Origin: Lysobacteraceae bacterium UBA6001
Lineage (GTDB): Bacteria > Pseudomonadota > Gammaproteobacteria > Xanthomonadales > Xanthomonadaceae
Direction of reading: 5' to 3'
DNA length: 61,501 bases
Assembly (NCBI GenBank): GCA_002429615.1
Contig: DJAN01000262.1
Span: forward strand, 1-61,501
How positions within the stretch are numbered: position 1 is the stretch's first letter; every line of letters begins with the position of its first letter. The notes under the pieces were generated by a model. That model was given only the letters and a program-made list of their open reading frames with translations. It was not told the origin of the DNA and made no database searches. Shown in pieces: positions 59,999 to 61,501 of the stretch. The translations under genes and the position numbers were made by a program.

Positions 59999-61501
59999 TC
60001 AGCGCTTGAACCACGCCGCGGCCAGCGAGACCATGCCGGCCACGCCGCTGGCCCAGATCCACACCGTGGCGCCCTGCCGCGCATCGCCATGCAGGCCATG
60101 CAGCACGGCCGCGCAGACCAGCAGGCCGACGCCGGTGATCGCCATCACCGCGCGCCGTTGCAGCAGGCGCACGCTGCGGTCCAGCGCGCGCAGCTCCTGC
60201 GAGCGCACGTCGATGCGATGTTCGCCTTCCACCTGCTGGCGCAACCACGCGTGCACCAGGCGCGGCATGTCCGGCGCATGCGTCATCAGTTCGGGCAGGC
60301 GCTTGCGCAGTTCCTTCAGCGCGCGGCGCGGGCTGTAGCGTTCGAGCAGGATGCGTTCGAGCACCGGCCGTGCCACCGCCCAGATGTCCAGCTGCGGATC
60401 GAGCTGGCGGCCGACGCCCTCGATGTTGAGCAGGGTCTTCTGCAGCAGGATCAATTGCGGCTGCAGCGTGAGCTGATAGCGCTGCGCGACCCGGAACAGC
60501 TTGAGCAGCACCTCGGCCAGCGAGATCTGCGACAGCGGCCGGGTGAAGTACGGCTCACACACCGAACGCGCGGCCGCCTCCAGCTCGTCGATGCGCACGT
60601 TGGACGGCATCCAGCCCGCCTCCACGTGCAGCTCGGCGATGCGCCGGTAGTCGCGGTTGAAGATGGCCATGAAGTTCTCGGCGAGGTAGTACTGATCCTC
60701 CTGCGAGAGCTGGCCCATGATGCCGAAGTCCAGCGCGATGAAGCGCGGGTTGAGGCGCCGCTCCGGGTCGCTGTCGACCCAGATGTTGCCGGCGTGCGCG
60801 TCGGCGTGGAAGAAGTTGTCGCGGAACACCTGGGTGTAGAACACCCGCACGCCCTTGGCGGCCAGCACCTTGCGGTCGATGCCGGCGGCGTCGAGCGCGG
60901 TGATGTCGTCGGACGGGATGCCGTACACGCGCTCCAGCGTCAGCGCGCGCTCGGCGGTATGCGTCCAGATCACTTCCGGCACGTACAGGTCGTCCGAGTC
61001 CAACCAGAAGCGGCGCAGCACGCTGGCGTTGGCGCCCTCGCGCTGCAGGTCGAGTTCGGCCGCCAGCGTGTTCTCGATCTCGGCCACGACCTCGCGCGGA
61101 CGGATCTTCTCCGCGCGCGGGTGGGTGCGGTCGACCAGCGCGGCCAGCGACTTGAGCAGGGCGATATCGGCGTCGATCTGCTGCTCGATGGTCGGGCGCA
61201 GCACCTTGACCACCACCTGGCGGCCGTCCGGCAAGGTGGCGGCATGGACCTGGGCGATCGAGGCCGACGCCAGCGGCGTGGTGTCGAAGCTGGCGAAGGC
61301 GACCTCGATCGGCCGGCCCAGCGCCTGCTCGACGATGGCGCGCGCGGTCTGCCCGTCGAACGGCTGCACGCGATCCTGCAGCAGGGTCAGCTCATCGGCG
61401 ACATCCGGCGGCACCAGGTCGCGACGGGTGGACAGGATCTGCCCGAACTTGACGAAGATCGGCCCCAGGTCCTGCAGCGCCAGACGCAGGCGCGCACCGC
61501 G
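59999..61501 (-). CDS. ubiB: ubiquinone biosynthesis protein UbiB (5' end outside window)
   Basis: The C-terminal 500 or so residues of an ABC1/UbiB atypical kinase. Visible motifs are [12 protein letters not shown] with a following [13 protein letters not shown]ys, [34 protein letters not shown] (catalytic loop) and [14 protein letters not shown] (metal-binding DFG-like). Two C-terminal hydrophobic segments ([19 protein letters not shown] and [18 protein letters not shown]) anchor it in the inner membrane. The frame remains open to the window edge, so start and N-terminal KxGQ motif are partly outside. It supports coenzyme Q assembly. Confidence 0.95.
   Translation of the reverse strand, partial: RGARLRLALQDLGPIFVKFGQILSTRRDLVPPDVADELTLLQDRVQPFDGQTARAIVEQALGRPIEVAFASFDTTPLASASIAQVHAATLPDGRQVVVKVLRPTIEQQIDADIALLKSLAALVDRTHPRAEKIRPREVVAEIENTLAAELDLQREGANASVLRRFWLDSDDLYVPEVIWTHTAERALTLERVYGIPSDDITALDAAGIDRKVLAAKGVRVFYTQVFRDNFFHADAHAGNIWVDSDPERRLNPRFIALDFGIMGQLSQEDQYYLAENFMAIFNRDYRRIAELHVEAGWMPSNVRIDELEAAARSVCEPYFTRPLSQISLAEVLLKLFRVAQRYQLTLQPQLILLQKTLLNIEGVGRQLDPQLDIWAVARPVLERILLERYSPRRALKELRKRLPELMTHAPDMPRLVHAWLRQQVEGEHRIDVRSQELRALDRSVRLLQRRAVMAITGVGLLVCAAVLHGLHGDARQGATVWIWASGVAGMVSLAAAWFKR

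Noticed and set aside
1..61501. Search for CRISPR arrays, tRNA/rRNA genes, IS elements and prophage
   Set aside because: No regularly spaced direct repeats, cloverleaf-like sequence, transposase or integrase coding was seen on either strand.

Overview
The window is high-GC DNA, densely coded on both strands. Gene content (NHLP-related peptide locus, CNB-GGDEF/nucleotidyl cyclase pair, carbohydrate TonB receptor, Ohr/OhrR, QseBC/PmrAB-like pair) and a dispersed GTAGGAGCGGCTTCAGCC-type extragenic palindrome point to a gammaproteobacterium of the Xanthomonadaceae (Lysobacteraceae), near Pseudoxanthomonas, Stenotrophomonas or Luteimonas. It reads as chromosome. I saw no tRNA, rRNA, CRISPR array, insertion sequence, prophage or origin, and no gene-free stretch longer than about 300 bases.

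Layout. 1-1.7 kb: the end of the helicase gene hrpB and a small membrane protein. 1.7-11.9 kb: a sugar-acid catabolic island. A TonB-dependent receptor, an SDR dehydrogenase, 2-dehydro-3-deoxygalactonokinase and a fused KDPGal aldolase/SMP-30 lactonase form one tightly packed operon. Divergent from it are a DapA-family lyase and a mandelate racemase/enolase-family dehydratase. A hexuronate-type MFS importer and an IclR regulator close the island. Together these could take a galactose-like sugar through lactone, aldonate, 2-keto-3-deoxy acid and phosphorylated acid to pyruvate and glyceraldehyde-3-phosphate. A TTGCTATTG motif recurs at the three promoter regions and is a good IclR operator candidate. 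12-26.4 kb: housekeeping and stress genes (rluE, a secreted methyltransferase, two aldo/keto reductases, two LysR units, an SDR, hydrolases, ohr/ohrR, zapE). 26.4-32.3 kb: metal-linked genes, with a MerC-domain protein behind a Zur-like box, a secreted nuclease, a cytochrome c5, and a DUF4198/DUF3649/PepSY/DUF3325 operon behind a Fur-like box. 32.4-38 kb: a leucine-degradation cluster (isovaleryl-CoA dehydrogenase and both methylcrotonyl-CoA carboxylase subunits) with a divergent TetR gene.

38-43.4 kb is the most interesting part: a SagB-related peptide maturation dehydrogenase, a 99-residue NHLP-related precursor-like peptide, a membrane class III nucleotidyl cyclase with C-terminal TPRs, and a CNB-GGDEF diguanylate cyclase. 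The last two resemble the cyclic-GMP/c-di-GMP pair described in Xanthomonas campestris (XC_0250/XC_0249). The locus therefore joins a probable modified-peptide system to a second-messenger relay. It has no visible YcaO/ThiF cyclodehydratase, transporter or protease.

43.6-61.5 kb: the glyoxylate shunt (aceB-aceA) with a divergent LysR, an AraC/VOC pair, an M3 peptidase lipoprotein, isoaspartyl peptidase, an acyltransferase, arfB, truC, a QseBC/PmrAB-like two-component pair, a GNAT/NAPE-PLD-like operon, an O-methyltransferase and the 3' part of ubiB. Two CTTAAR-N5-CTTAAA direct repeats, one before the response regulator and one before the GNAT/NAPE-PLD-like operon, suggest a small local regulon. 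Three REP/REPIN loci lie between genes, and one supplies the stop codon of truC.
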